A stretch of 64,000 bases of DNA from Cylindrodendrum hubeiense (lineage: Eukaryota; Ascomycota; Sordariomycetes; Hypocreales; Nectriaceae): positions 1 through 64,000 of the forward strand of contig JAANBB010000103.1 of the NCBI GenBank assembly GCA_014621425.1. Reading direction: 5' to 3'. Position 1 is the stretch's first letter. Each line of letters opens with the position of its first letter. A program made the position numbers and the translations under genes. Under the pieces are notes generated by a model, which was not told the DNA's origin, made no database searches, and saw only the letters and a list, made by a program, of their open reading frames with translations. Below, in pieces: positions 31,188 through 42,092 of the stretch.

Positions 31188-33080
31188 ATGTTCAAGAAAA
31201 AACCCGAAATCAAGAATCTGGCGCCATTAAGGTCCTCAGATCGCCGCAAACTGGCGGACCAGATCATACGCGACTACCAGGTCCCCATCCCTGAGCCATC
31301 CGCGGACGATGCGTCATCAAACACGCAGTTGACGTTAGCTTCACTTCGCAACTCCCTTGTGCCAGAGTCCACGTCTTCTGCTCGCTTTACCACACTCTTG
31401 GGTCCCAATCTCTCCCTAGTCAGCGGCACCATCTACGTTGGCGCACACCCAGACCAAGAAGAGAGGATACTTTGGTTCCAGTCTGGCAAGAACCCAAAGC
31501 TGATACCTACCGTTTATACACTTTGGCATACCCCCGGGATTGTGCCGCTACTGCACACCCCGGATTTTGTCGTCGAGGAAAAATTGAGGCATGGTTCGGA
31601 CTTGATGATCCCTGGCCTAGTAAAAGCACAAACCGCCAAGTGGGACCCGCGAGCAACGGTAGGTGCCGTTGTTGCTGTCGCCGGCATGCGGAAAGACACA
31701 GTACCATTGTGGGTTGGATCCTGCCAAGTAGACGTGTGCAATCTAGGAGATGTCCGGGGGCAGAAGGGCGTCGCAGTAAAACCTCTACATTGGGCAGGAG
31801 ATGAATGCTGGAGTTGGAGAGAACTCGGAAGCGGAGGACAGGATCCACCAGAAAGCTTGCAGGGCTGGATAGGGTTAACGACAAATCTTACTGCCGGGGT
31901 TGACCTGCTGTCTTTGGAGGAGGGCCAAGAAGCCAACAGCGGAGCTCCAATGGACACTGAGGACTCCAAGGAAACAGGTTTGGTTGATGAAGAGGAAGAA
32001 GAACGAGAACCGTCAACAAAAGAGGTTGATGAAGCTTTTCTGCAAGCCTTCCTCTACGCAATTCACAAGGCGAAATCGGAAAAGGCAGGGCCACAATTTG
32101 GGTTGGATTTCCCAGTTCAGCCGTCATCTCTCATATCGAACATGATCCAGCCCTATCTCCGATCTCAGAATCAACACCATTACGTCATCAAGAAGACATC
32201 CTGGAAAAACGCCAAGAAGTTCATCAAGCATTTGGACAAGGCCGGTTTGGTAAAGTCAAAAGATCGGAACGGCGGAGAGACGGTTATTCTCAGCATCGAC
32301 TTTGACAACGAGCAAGTCACGAGATTCAGACCTTACAACCTACCACCACCGAAGACGACCGGGACAGAAGGAGCTAACAAAGGAGAAAATGCTGGTGAAC
32401 ACGCGTCATCGTCAAGTGATCCGTCCGTGGGACAGAAGCTCACGATTCAAACCGTCTATCGCCCGGCACCAAAATTGGTGCCGGCCCTCCTCCCTTCCAA
32501 GACCGAGTTCTATAGCGCGCAGCAAGTGTCGTCCGCTTTGAAGTCATACATTGAACAACACGAAGACTTGGGAGTGCAGGGTGGCTCGACTGTAAAGCTT
32601 GATCCCTTCTTGGCGAATAGCATTCTAGGGTCCAACCCGAACTACGATGACAGCCAGTTTCTTGCAGCGGGACGCATCTCCCGAAGCGCGCTGCAGAAAC
32701 GCATACTGAATGACAATCGTCTCTGCCAACCTTACTATATTATATCGCGTAGCCGGGCCGCGTCTCAGCAGAAGCCTCAAGCAGGACCCCCGCCTCGCAT
32801 TCAGGTCACCATCGAGAAACGAACTGGAACCAAGGTCGTCACCAAGGTCTCCAATCTCGATCCTTTCTTCATAGATCCGCAGTTACTTGCACCCGAGTTA
32901 CAGAAGAAGTGTGCAGGCTCAGCAAGCGTGGGACAGGTTAAGGGCGCCAAACCTGGTCTGATGGAAGTTGTCGTGCAGGGAGACCAGCGGAAAGTGCTTG
33001 TCGGAGATATTCTTGCCAAAAGGGGGATCGACGTCAAGTGGGTGGACGTTATTGATAAGTCGAAGCCGAAAAAGAAGTGA
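31188..33080 (+). CDS. TMA64: Tma64/eIF2D (ligatin) translation factor
   Basis: Single exon, 630 aa. The N-terminal region (MFKKKPEIKNLAPLRSSDRR) and PUA domain (about 90-180, IPTVYTLWHTPGIVPLLHTP) are followed by an acidic linker, EEEEEREP (about 268-276). A winged-helix/SWIB-like segment (about 310-400) leads to the C-terminal SUI1/eIF1-like domain (about 530-620, IQVTIEKRTGTKVVTKVSNLDPFFIDP and LVGDILAKRGI), with basic tail KPKKK. eIF2D recycles 40S subunits and can deliver tRNA without GTP. This is a conserved housekeeping gene and a useful synteny anchor. Confidence 0.93.
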   Translation: MFKKKPEIKNLAPLRSSDRRKLADQIIRDYQVPIPEPSADDASSNTQLTLASLRNSLVPESTSSARFTTLLGPNLSLVSGTIYVGAHPDQEERILWFQSGKNPKLIPTVYTLWHTPGIVPLLHTPDFVVEEKLRHGSDLMIPGLVKAQTAKWDPRATVGAVVAVAGMRKDTVPLWVGSCQVDVCNLGDVRGQKGVAVKPLHWAGDECWSWRELGSGGQDPPESLQGWIGLTTNLTAGVDLLSLEEGQEANSGAPMDTEDSKETGLVDEEEEEREPSTKEVDEAFLQAFLYAIHKAKSEKAGPQFGLDFPVQPSSLISNMIQPYLRSQNQHHYVIKKTSWKNAKKFIKHLDKAGLVKSKDRNGGETVILSIDFDNEQVTRFRPYNLPPPKTTGTEGANKGENAGEHASSSSDPSVGQKLTIQTVYRPAPKLVPALLPSKTEFYSAQQVSSALKSYIEQHEDLGVQGGSTVKLDPFLANSILGSNPNYDDSQFLAAGRISRSALQKRILNDNRLCQPYYIISRSRAASQQKPQAGPPPRIQVTIEKRTGTKVVTKVSNLDPFFIDPQLLAPELQKKCAGSASVGQVKGAKPGLMEVVVQGDQRKVLVGDILAKRGIDVKWVDVIDKSKPKKK

Positions 33081-34304
33081 GATCCGATGATCAAAAGGAG
33101 GAAATAAAGAACATATTAGCAGGTCTAAATGATTTGGTTTCATCTTCGATACCTCCTTGTATGAGAACGCAGCTCATCCCTGATGCGGGCTTGTGTAAAC
33201 AATTGATCCAAATTTCCTGCCTAGAATGCAAGATTTTACTTTTGCCAGAAGCAATCCAATAAAAATATCAAGGAGCCAAAGGTGGGTTTCTAGGCGACAG
33301 CATATTAATAAATCAGCGAAGTGCATTAGCCCCAGGTAAGTAGAGGGATGCGCTAGTATCTGGCCATGCAGGTGTGAAAGCCACACCATGACCCGTAATT
33401 GCCGGGCAGTAGCATCTCAAACTGTGCACAGCAAAGGCTAGGATACCTACATCAACGGCGGATTAGGTCTCTGCACCACCAACGATCATGGCGGCAATGG
33501 CTACGCATGTGATAGCAAGCCTGTCAGATCAATGGTGCGCTGTGGAAGATGAATGCGCGTCTTCATTCTGGCACCTTTGGCATTTGCATCTATGTTATCT
33601 GTACTAGCGTCTGCATTCACTAAAGGAGGACTGCAGTACTGATCACTCAGTTTGATGAAACATGCAGTCTGTTGTACAGTGAAGCCTGCTTAATCTCACA
33701 CTCGCAGCATCGTGTTCAGTTTACCAGGTTTTCGTGATCTACCCTTTGGAGAGCGAATCCGAAGCTGGGCATTTGCAAAGGTCTGGTCTAACCTTACACG
33801 GCAATTTTTCCCAGTGGCGTACTCTAAGGTGATGGGGGCGTGGTCTGTTATCGTGGACGCAGCTTCCCCGCTCATTCACCCGCAGAAGGGCGCGAGACCA
33901 CGTCATCCAGCACCTAAACCACGCTGCAATTCCCACAGAACCTGTCAGCTTTCTTGATATTACTAATTAAGTGCAATGTAATGGCCCAATCGGCTTTGGG
34001 GCAGTTCAGCTGAAGGCTCAATGGGGCAGATAAAGTGCAAGCGCATTTCGATGCAGCACACATGATGATACAGATCCTTATCGTCGTGGGCAATTGGTAG
34101 CGCCTCCGTTATCTGTTCATGAGTCGGGTAGTAGATGCTCATGTCCAAGACACTCCGATACGGAGCCCATCATGGCGTTTCTGCAAATAAAGGTCACTCC
34201 CAAACTCCCAAGCTATCCGACATGGCCTGCAACCAACGCACTGTTTATCCTACAGAAATCTCTCACCCAGATCACTCAGCCAATACACTCACCCAGCCAG
34301 CAAT
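33081..34304. other. Intergenic, nothing recognised
   Basis: 1.2 kb with only short overlapping frames on both strands; none has a recognisable domain. Confidence 0.4.
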
Positions 34305-35117
34305 ATGGCCCGTCACACCCTGGAGTATCCCAAGGATGCCACCAACACCGTCAAGCGATACAATGCCCACGCCGTGTACGCACTTGAGACGATCCATCGA
34401 ATCGTTAATACGTGTCAAATTTTGCACGTCTCATTCAATACGCCCTCTCAGCCATTCCCAGTGACTCTCCCGATGATTGGGCAAATGGGCTCCTTTGACC
34501 GTCCAAGCGCCGACCTTGGCGACCCTCTTGAGCTTTATCTCCATGGTTATGTTTCTTCCCGGATGATGAACACATGCCGGAGTAGCGATAGCGGTGATGC
34601 CGACAGCGGAGAGCCCCAGGGAATGCCCGTCTGCATCGCTGCCTCACATGTCGATGGATTGGTTCTTACTCTCACCTCGTATTCGCACAACTACAACTAC
34701 CGTTCAACTGTTCTTTTTGGATATGCCACCCATGTCACGGACGAAGCTGAAAAGCTTTACGCCATGGAACTCATCACGAACAGTGTTGTGCCTGACCGTT
34801 GGCGCCATACTCGTCTACCACCCACCAAGGCAGAGATCCAAAGCACCGGTATCCTCAAGGTCCGCATTGCGTCTGGTAGCGCCAAGATCAGTGCTGGTCA
34901 GGCTTCAGACGACAAAACCGACATGAGCAACGAGGCCATGCTTGACTCGACCTGGACAGGAGTTTTACCCATCTACCACACTATGGGGGATCCGATGCCG
35001 AGTTCGTATAACCGGGTTGACGTCCCGGCACACGTTACTGAGTTCGCGAACGACTTCAATACGGATAATAGGCAGCTATCTCTTGATGCAGCAAAAGGTG
35101 AAAGACGTGCCCTATAA
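34305..35117 (+). CDS. Flavin-nucleotide-binding protein (pyridoxamine-phosphate-oxidase-like fold)
   Basis: Single exon, 270 aa. It opens EYPKDATNTVKRYNAHAVYAL, the fungal version of the NimA/Pyridox_ox_2 start (normally ending in a short RG-x-Y motif). ILHVSFN is the first barrel strand, then GYVSSRMM (FMN phosphate region), VCIAASHVDGLVLTLTSYSHNYNYRSTVLFGYATHV and EKLYAMELITNSVVPDRW. Many fungal genomes carry such proteins near metabolic genes; the function is generally uncharacterised, with FMN or heme binding expected. No signal peptide. Confidence 0.83.
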   Translation: MARHTLEYPKDATNTVKRYNAHAVYALETIHRIVNTCQILHVSFNTPSQPFPVTLPMIGQMGSFDRPSADLGDPLELYLHGYVSSRMMNTCRSSDSGDADSGEPQGMPVCIAASHVDGLVLTLTSYSHNYNYRSTVLFGYATHVTDEAEKLYAMELITNSVVPDRWRHTRLPPTKAEIQSTGILKVRIASGSAKISAGQASDDKTDMSNEAMLDSTWTGVLPIYHTMGDPMPSSYNRVDVPAHVTEFANDFNTDNRQLSLDAAKGERRAL

Positions 35118-35493
35118 AGGAATATTGAAACGGCGTTGGGTGTTTGTTTGACTCAAGCAGGATGTGGATATCGGACTGGCTAGAGTGTGGGTGGCATTGA
35201 GAGCGATTGAGTTAATGTGGAAGATACAAGCCTACTGATGTATATATGTTGAATCTGATAATCGAAGGTGCGTGAGAATCTTGACAACTATACACACAAC
35301 AAGAAATAGCTCTTGTCTGTGACCACTGAATTATTTATCTTGCCCACACTTCACCACTCGCTATTCTTCCATATCAGTGGTAAGACCTAGGTGTGGGTCA
35401 GCCCCCAGCAGATCACTTGCGCTACTCGTACATGCATTTTATGGGTTCATCCGCCAATCTTATCTCTCCTCCTGCATCCCTTCCAGCCACTCA
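35118..35493. other. Intergenic/promoter of Zn2Cys6 gene 3
   Basis: 376 bp. The reading frame is open upstream of the chosen ATG at 35494 but shows no conserved sequence. Confidence 0.4.
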
Positions 35494-37228
35494 ATGTCGT
35501 CAAGTCGTATTAAAGCAAAGCGCATCACTCGGGCCTGCGACTTTTGTCATCGCAGAGGTCTCAAGTGCAGAGAGGCAGCGAGTTCAAATGGAAGTGAGAG
35601 GTCGTCGTGCTTGACATGCCTCGACCATGGCCAGGAATGCACTCGCAATCGCCAGCCCAAGAAGCGGGGCACGAAGCCTCAAGGATCATCTACCATCGCC
35701 CAGTCAAAGACGTTGGGTCGAGCTCTCTTGACCACATGCTCGACCGGAATCGACGAGTTTGCGATTATCGGCGGCGCATCAAACTCCCGTTCTTTGAGAA
35801 GCCGAAAGATCATAACGGTGCTCCTTGATGTTTACCTCGACACCATCCATCCAATGTGAGCAAGGCCATGTACTATTTGATCGTCTCTGACAACTCTGCA
35901 GGTTCCCTTTCTTTTGCGAACGTGAGATTTGGGTGGGTTGGAGAGATGGATCATTCCCCGATGGTATTTCAGACTACATGAGCCTCATGTGCATGTGCGC
36001 GTTGAGTGCCCAACATGTTGGCAACGGCGCCTTGTTTACGGAAGATGGGCTCTCGACAGAAACGGCGACATTTGCCAAAGATTATCTGAATGAGGCTGTA
36101 GGTCTCGTTCCAGTGGACTTTGAAGGCGCAAGCCTCGTCAATTTAATCCGGTCATATGGATTCCTGGCTCTCCTTGGGGCTCAAAATGGCAACAGCGCCA
36201 TGGTAAACCAGTACTTGGGCCTGTACCATGGGCTTTCTGCGCATTTCAACTTTCACCACGAATCAAGATGGCCAGAAGGGATCAGTATCTGTGAGACAGA
36301 AGTCAGGCGGCGTCTGTGGTGGACCATGTACCGACTCGAAGTTCATACCGCCTGCGTTCTCGGGAGTTTGATACGATGTTCCGAGACTCAATGCGACGTG
36401 GGATATCCATCTGGACCACATCATCCCGCTTTTATACCAGGACGAGATGGCCAGTTTGAAGACTGGTTCTCCGGTTGGAATTCCACTACAGATCTATATC
36501 GCGTGCTCGAGCATGCCGTCTCCAACTTCCGGTCAAAGCACCGCAGGCACACGTCTATAGTGCAACACTCCAATGATAAACCTGCGCGATTGATCATGGA
36601 GAGTCTTGGCAAAATACAAGAACAACTACTCCCTCAATTTGGAGCCGTATTTTCACGATCATCAGACAGCGGTCGAAACCGATGTGGATTCCAGGCGTGC
36701 AATATCCTGTGCACAATCTATCTGGCTCGCATGATCTCATCCTTGACAGGCGAGCACAACTTGTCAATAGCGTGTCAAACAGCTCGAGACATGATGGAGA
36801 ACATGAATTCGATTCCTCTCGAGTACATACGAGCTACAGGCTCTCCGCTATTGCAACAATTAGCTGGCGTCGGCCATATGCTGCTGGTAGTCGCAAAGAA
36901 ACAGATGCCATCCGAAGCAGACTACCTGACATTGAGAGACGTGTTGAATTCCATCATCAGCTTTCTTACCCGGTTTGGCGAATACAGTAAGTTGGCAGCG
37001 ATTGCTCAACAAAAACTCTCTGCTCAGCTGAAAGACTTTGATGAGTGCACAACCAGGCCAACTTTGAGAGACTCGACATGTGACGAAGACTCTCGGTTTG
37101 ATGATCATGACACTGGGTATTTGGATTTTAGTTTGTTTACTCTGGAGCATGAGAACGACAATGCCTTCTTTTCTGCGAGCCTACTAAGGCCTTTCGCTTG
37201 GCCAGGCACCTCTAAAGGCACTCAGTAA
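35494..37228 (+). CDS. Zn2Cys6 transcription factor 3
   Basis: Exons 35494-35855 and 35902-37228 give 562 aa. The ATG at 35494 (MSSSRIKAKRITRACDFC) was chosen because the cluster follows immediately, although the frame extends upstream. Ligands are Cys15, Cys18, Cys25, Cys39, Cys42 and Cys49; the loop between the third and fourth is unusually long (13 residues). The fungal-specific TF domain lies at about residues 130-330, with YHGLSAHFNFHHESRWPEG and EVRRRLWWTMYRLEVHTA. It is tail to tail (47 bp) with a 2-oxoglutarate dioxygenase gene that is in turn divergent from an NCS1 permease, so it may regulate that pair (inference). Confidence 0.88.
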
Positions 37229-37275
37229 TGGGCATTTAAATGATGCTTGAATTTTCAGCGAATCTAATCTACATA

Positions 37276-38472
37276 TTATTCGCCTTTAACCACTGGTTCC
37301 ACCTCTTGTGCATTTCTTGTATTGGTTCCCTTTTGCTTGTTTGTCCTCCAAGTGTAATACTCTCCGCCCGTCATTATCGGATACTTCATTGGATGATGAT
37401 CGCTGATGCATGTGGGGACTGGCTCCAAGAGCTTCGATCTATCAAACCCGAAGAAGAATGGAGCCGAGTACCTCTCTTTTCCGCTCAGATTAATGACGCG
37501 ATGAATGGTTGAGACGAAGAAGTCGTTCGTCTGCCTCATGAAACAGTCGGCAATGTTGACGACGAGCGAGCCAGCGATTGGCTTCGCCTTAACCCAAACT
37601 CCCGCCTTGCTGAGCACTTCAAGGCCTCCAGAAGAATCTTGTGTAACGATAGTAAAACACTCGACATCGGTGTGAGCCCCAATGCCATTTTGTTCGTCAA
37701 TCGAGTACTTCTGCTCTGGGTAGCGTAAAATTCGCATACCAGCTTCCGGCTTTCGAACATATTGATCAAAGTAGTTTTCAGGTAGGTGCAAAGCCAGCGC
37801 AAAGATTCGAGTCAACTGACGAGATAGGCGCAATAGCTGCGTATGATACGCATAGAGCCCTTCGCGGAATCCTGGTAGCTTAGAAGGCCAGATACTAACA
37901 GATGCATCTGCTTCATCCACGGCGTCTGCGTCTTCGATTGGATCATATGCCCAATTAAAGGCCTCACTCAAGTCTGCCCACTTGTAAGTAGGTATTCAAA
38001 CAGCCAGATATCAACGATTACCTTGACGCTTCCATCCATTCCGGTTGTAGCATTCCATTGGATGATAACCCACATACTCATTTGGGACTAGGCCAGTGAA
38101 CACCTCCATCTTTCTCTCTTCTGGAAGGGCGAAAAAGCGCTTTGCTTGCTCCATAGTTCCGTCGGCATATTTCGGATCGATACCCTTGGAATTTGACGAT
38201 TAGAAGACGTACTACTAGAGCTAGGACTAACAAAAGATACTCACATGGTTGATCAAATAAAAGAACCCAATCTTCGTTGACGCATCTCGGATCTCTTCCG
38301 CCACAGCCTGGCGATCCTCCAGATTCTGACTCCAGATCCTTGAAGCATCGATTACAGGAATCAGATCTAATTCCGTTGATACATTGGATTTAAAACTGAA
38401 CGTGGTGCCATTGTGCAACTTGACAGTCCTGGCTGCGCTTGCAGGCTGAGAAACAGTCGCAATTTGGGACAT
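37276..38472 (-). CDS. 2-Oxoglutarate/Fe(II) dioxygenase, isopenicillin-N-synthase-like
   Basis: Three exons on the minus strand: 38472-38245, 38184-38022 and 37973-37276, giving 362 aa. The DIOX_N half has FYLINHGIDPKYADG and the FALPEERKMEV segment. Iron ligands are His231 and Asp233 in GAHTDVE and His288 in STIHRV; the 2-oxoglutarate anchor is Arg298-x-Ser300 (RYSAPFFF). It is divergent from an NCS1 nucleobase/allantoin-type permease, sharing a promoter dense in GATA sites. A role in attacking an imported nitrogen compound, for example a pyrimidine as thymine 7-hydroxylase does, is plausible (inference). Secondary-metabolite oxidation is the alternative. Confidence 0.9.
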
Positions 38473-39006
38473 TTTGGAGAAAGGAGTTTGCTGCTTCTCG
38501 AAGAGAATCAGTTTTGGGCTAACGAAAGATTGTAAATACTCTGATCAGTAAGCTTTATACTACCGGCATATTTGAGGGGATTATCTACGGACCAACTGCA
38601 GAACTGAAAATATATGCCGTATCCCGGGTAATACTATGGATACAACCGATAACTGCTAAACCTTTGAACTGATAAACTGCTAAACTGTTAAACTCTGATA
38701 GGTCGTCATCACTGGAGAAAGCGCCTGGGACCCACTCGTATCTCGCGGAAAGATAAGCTGGGTCGTATTGCCCATCCGTTATCTCGTCTTTCCGATAAGC
38801 AGGCGCATACTCCATGCGCTCAGAGCATCTCACAATCGATTGGACCCAGTTCACCGAGAGCTACCATCATCCAGATTATTCTTATCAGAGTTATCTCCTG
38901 TCTCCTGGGATTTTCAATCTATAAGTATCGCAATGAGTACGATCCGGTTCTGGGGGTAGGCACAATTATTGTTTCTACATCTTCACCCACGCTGTATTGA
39001 ACCAAT
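38473..39006. promoter_or_regulatory. Divergent promoter with nine HGATAR (AreA-type) sites
   Basis: HGATAR matches start at 38581(-), 38647(+), 38670(+), 38696(+), 38751(+), 38779(-), 38793(+), 38882(-) and 38891(-). About one would be expected by chance in this 316-bp stretch. AreA/GATA factors activate nitrogen-source genes in aspergilli. The short frames here are not genes. Confidence 0.75.
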
Positions 39007-40801
39007 ATGGCGCCGGGTACTTCTCTCTCCCGCCGTCTCATCAGACGCCTCGAGGTCAACCGAGACGTGGATGCAAATGTTGAGATATATGTAAACAAAG
39101 ACACGCGACCACTCCCGCCTTCGCGACGCAACTATGGCCCCTGGGACTTTATTGGGCTTTGGATGGTCACGGGATCATTCAATGTTGGAGGATGGACGAC
39201 AGGTTCTTCTCTAATTTCACTTGGACTCAACGTATGGGTAAGTTGTGCGAAGCTGGTTTGTGCTAGTATGAATGCTGATGCTCAATAGCAAGCCATGTTG
39301 GCCATCGTTGTTGCCCACACCTTTGCAGGATTGATTTGCATCGCTGGAGGACACCCGGGCGCTAAATGGCACATTGGGTTTCCCCTTTGGATGAAGCAAA
39401 ATTGGGGTATCTGGGGCTACCTCTTCCCAATGGTGCGGAATGATTACCCCTGAAAACAGAAAATATGATGCTAACACTCTCAAGGCAATTCGAGTGTTTC
39501 TCTCATTTGTCTGGACATCAACAAACACCTGGTATGGAAGCCAGTGCCTCAAAGTTCTGATCACTTGCATATGGCCATCATTCCTCAACCTAGATCAGGA
39601 ACTCGCCGGTGGTGCTATGCACACTTACGATTTCGTCTCGTTCGTTGTCTACATTCTGCTCTGCGTCCCTCTTGCTTGGTTCAGTCCTGAAAACTATCGC
39701 AAGCCCTTCCTCATTGCGTCAACCACAGTCGCCGCTACAGTCTTTGTGCTACTCATCTGGTCTATTGTTCAGGCAGGAGGTGGCGGTGCAATGATTTCCG
39801 ACATCAGTGGAGTGTCTGGTGTTGAGCCAGCCAAGGGTGGTGCTCTCGGTTGGGCCTTTGTGGCCGCAGTGACGGCCAACATTGGTGGTATTGCGACGCA
39901 CATGTGGTCTCAGTCGGACTACACACGATATGCTCGCAAACCTGGAGACCAAATCTTGGCCCAGCTAGTGATGGTACCCCTAGGGACAATTATCGTGGCA
40001 TGTATCGGAATCATCTGCACTTCGTGCGCTGCCTCACTCTATCCCGACGAAGACAAGCTTCTATGGCAGCCGTATGCCTTTCTCGACGCGATTCGCGAGC
40101 ATGAAGGCAGCCGCGGTGCGCGAGCCGGTGTTGCCTTTGCTAGCATTGCATTTATGTTCTCTCAGTTCGGCATGGTTGTCGCGTCAAACTTGGTTGTTGC
40201 TGGGATCGACTTGGCTGCCCTGTTGCCTCGCTGGTTCACGATACGTCGCGGTGGTTATGCTACGCTTCTCTTTGCCTTTATCATGCAGCCTTGGTCACTT
40301 CTCAACAGCGCTACGAATTTTCTCACCGTCGTGGGAAGCTTCAACGTGTTCCTTGGTCCGCTCATGGGCATCATGTTTGCTGACTATTTCCTCCTTCGGA
40401 AGCGAACGATTAAGCTGACAGACCTGTACGGGAATTCCTCTAAGAGCATCTACTGGTATTCCAAAGGTTGGAACTGGCGTGCACCACTCGCATGGATTCT
40501 TGGGGTATGGTTCCTTCTGCCAGGGTTGGCTCAGAGGGCTGTGGCACCTGGTGGCTTTTGGGGCGGATGGACAAGACTATACCAAATTGCTTGGTTTGCC
40601 GGATGCCTCGTGTCGGGTCTTATTTACCTCGGTTTGGACTATATCTGGCCAATCTCAGACAAGCTTGCGGTGGATGACCTGGACTACTTTGGCACTTTTG
40701 GAGATCCTCCTGCTATCCTCGGCGTCGAAGATTTTCCCTCCCGCTCTATGTCATTGCAAGGGGATGAGAAGCGTCATGTGGTAGAGAAAGTATCGGTGTA
40801 A
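39007..40801 (+). CDS. NCS1-family permease (uracil/allantoin/nucleoside type)
   Basis: Exons 39007-39237, 39289-39432 and 39485-40801 give 563 aa with about twelve helices. NCS1 hallmarks: N-terminal NKDTRPLPPSRRNYGPWDF, SFNVGGWTTGSSLISLGLNVWQAM (helix 1), HPGAKWHIGFPLWMKQNWGIWG (helices 2-3), STNTWYGSQCLKVL, NIGGIATHMWSQSDYTRYAR and GSFNVFLGPLMGIMFADYFLLRKR. It belongs with the fungal Fur group (uracil, allantoin, uridine and related substrates) rather than the Fcy2 group, judged from these motifs. The promoter is rich in GATA sites, which fits nitrogen-controlled uptake. Confidence 0.93.
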
Positions 40802-40837
40802 ATTAGCTAGGCTTCAATCCACCTAAGTATTCGCACT

Positions 40838-41347
40838 TCAGGCATCAAAGCCCCGGTTGGCTAGTGCGTCAGCCTCCTTATTGCTCTCTCGTGGGACATG
40901 CCAGAACTTGAATTCCATGCCTCCATTATCCCCGTACGTCATCGAGCCGAGTTGCTCGTGGATGCCCTTGAGAACCTCATAGTGTGCCACTCGCCGTCCT
41001 TCATTATTACGCCCGCCATTCTCAATCCAACCTTCAATCCACTCAGACATTGCTTTCACGAGATAGAGTGAATCTGACTTGATGTAGATGTGTTGCAACG
41101 AAAGGTCTTTGGAAATTTCGCTCTGGGTCGTGTGCAGAGCCTGCGATAATGCTTCTATCTCAGCACGGCTGCTCGTCTGTGGAAGACTGGGGTCCAGGAT
41201 GCCGCATGTGTTATATGGAGACTGTGGACCGTAATACACGCCCCAGGCCCCTCGCGCCGAGAGAGTTCCATTGCCACGACAGGCTCCGTCGATGGAAACG
41301 ACGACGGTACGCCGATCTGGGTCGATAAGACATGTCCTGGGGCCCAT
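40838..41347 (-). CDS. Ribonuclease H (RNase HI-type) domain protein
   Basis: 169 aa from ATG 41347, minus strand. Acidic catalytic set: Asp20 in SIDGACRGNG, Glu63 in SSRAEIEAL, Asp92 in IKSDS and Asp160 in NKEADALANRG. It cleaves the RNA strand of RNA/DNA hybrids, or acts as a regulatory RNase-H-like protein. The frame stays open upstream to about 41403 and reads convincingly as protein (ELVIYTPSKKVSQLQV) without an ATG, so there is probably an additional upstream exon and the true start is uncertain. It is convergent with the permease, 36 bp apart. Confidence 0.82.
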   Translation of the reverse strand: MGPRTCLIDPDRRTVVVSIDGACRGNGTLSARGAWGVYYGPQSPYNTCGILDPSLPQTSSRAEIEALSQALHTTQSEISKDLSLQHIYIKSDSLYLVKAMSEWIEGWIENGGRNNEGRRVAHYEVLKGIHEQLGSMTYGDNGGMEFKFWHVPRESNKEADALANRGFDA

Positions 41348-42092
41348 TACCTGAAGCTGAGAGACCTTCTTGGAAGGCGTATAAATGACAAGTTCGCTCT
41401 CTTAGATGGGACGGTGTGTTGGGCTGTTCTTCGGGTCAAATCGACGTTGTATTCACCCCCGCTGTTCGGGGTGCCCGTCGCCGATGTCTCTAGGTTGAAG
41501 AGTTGCGGGCGACATACTATCCAGCTTCTCCAACGTCGTCAAGGCTGTTTCAAGGCTGGTTCAAGAACTGGAAGCAATGTGGAAGCGCTGAGTGGGTAGT
41601 GGAAAATCGCAACGACGACCAAGCATCACAGGCCGACGGGAATTGTCACACTTTGTACTGAGGCAGGTGGAGGAAGTTGTGATCCGTCACACCCAGCAGA
41701 CATCTGTTATCAATAGCACGCCTCATTTTTAGCCAGAGGCACCACTACGAGTTGCTATCGTCATAGTAAGTCAGCACGTCCTGTGCCTCACTAATATCCC
41801 GCTCTCGAAGGTCCGGTGCGGATCAGCGCAGGGTCTCAACACGAGCGCTATAATGAGCTTACTCAAGATGAGGCCTATGAAGACGAGCCAAACTTTATCA
41901 ATAATTTATCCTGGTGAAATACGCACCCGTAAAACACAATCCCCTATTAGTCCTTCTAGTCATCAGCGTGTTATTTCGGGTCTTGCCATTAAGGCGGTCA
42001 TTCTACATCATACCCTCCTCGCCCATCTTAGTCTTGTTGCTCGTTGACTCTGAATACTGGATATCTTGCCCAGTGCATCCTCGACCGAAACC
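41348..42092. other. Intergenic, with possible extra 5' exon of the RNase H gene
   Basis: 745 bp. The first about 55 bases probably still belong to the RNase H coding frame. An ATG-led stretch on the minus strand near 41517 (MSPATLQPRD) is a candidate first exon, but I could not find a splice pair that keeps frame. The rest is empty. Confidence 0.35.
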
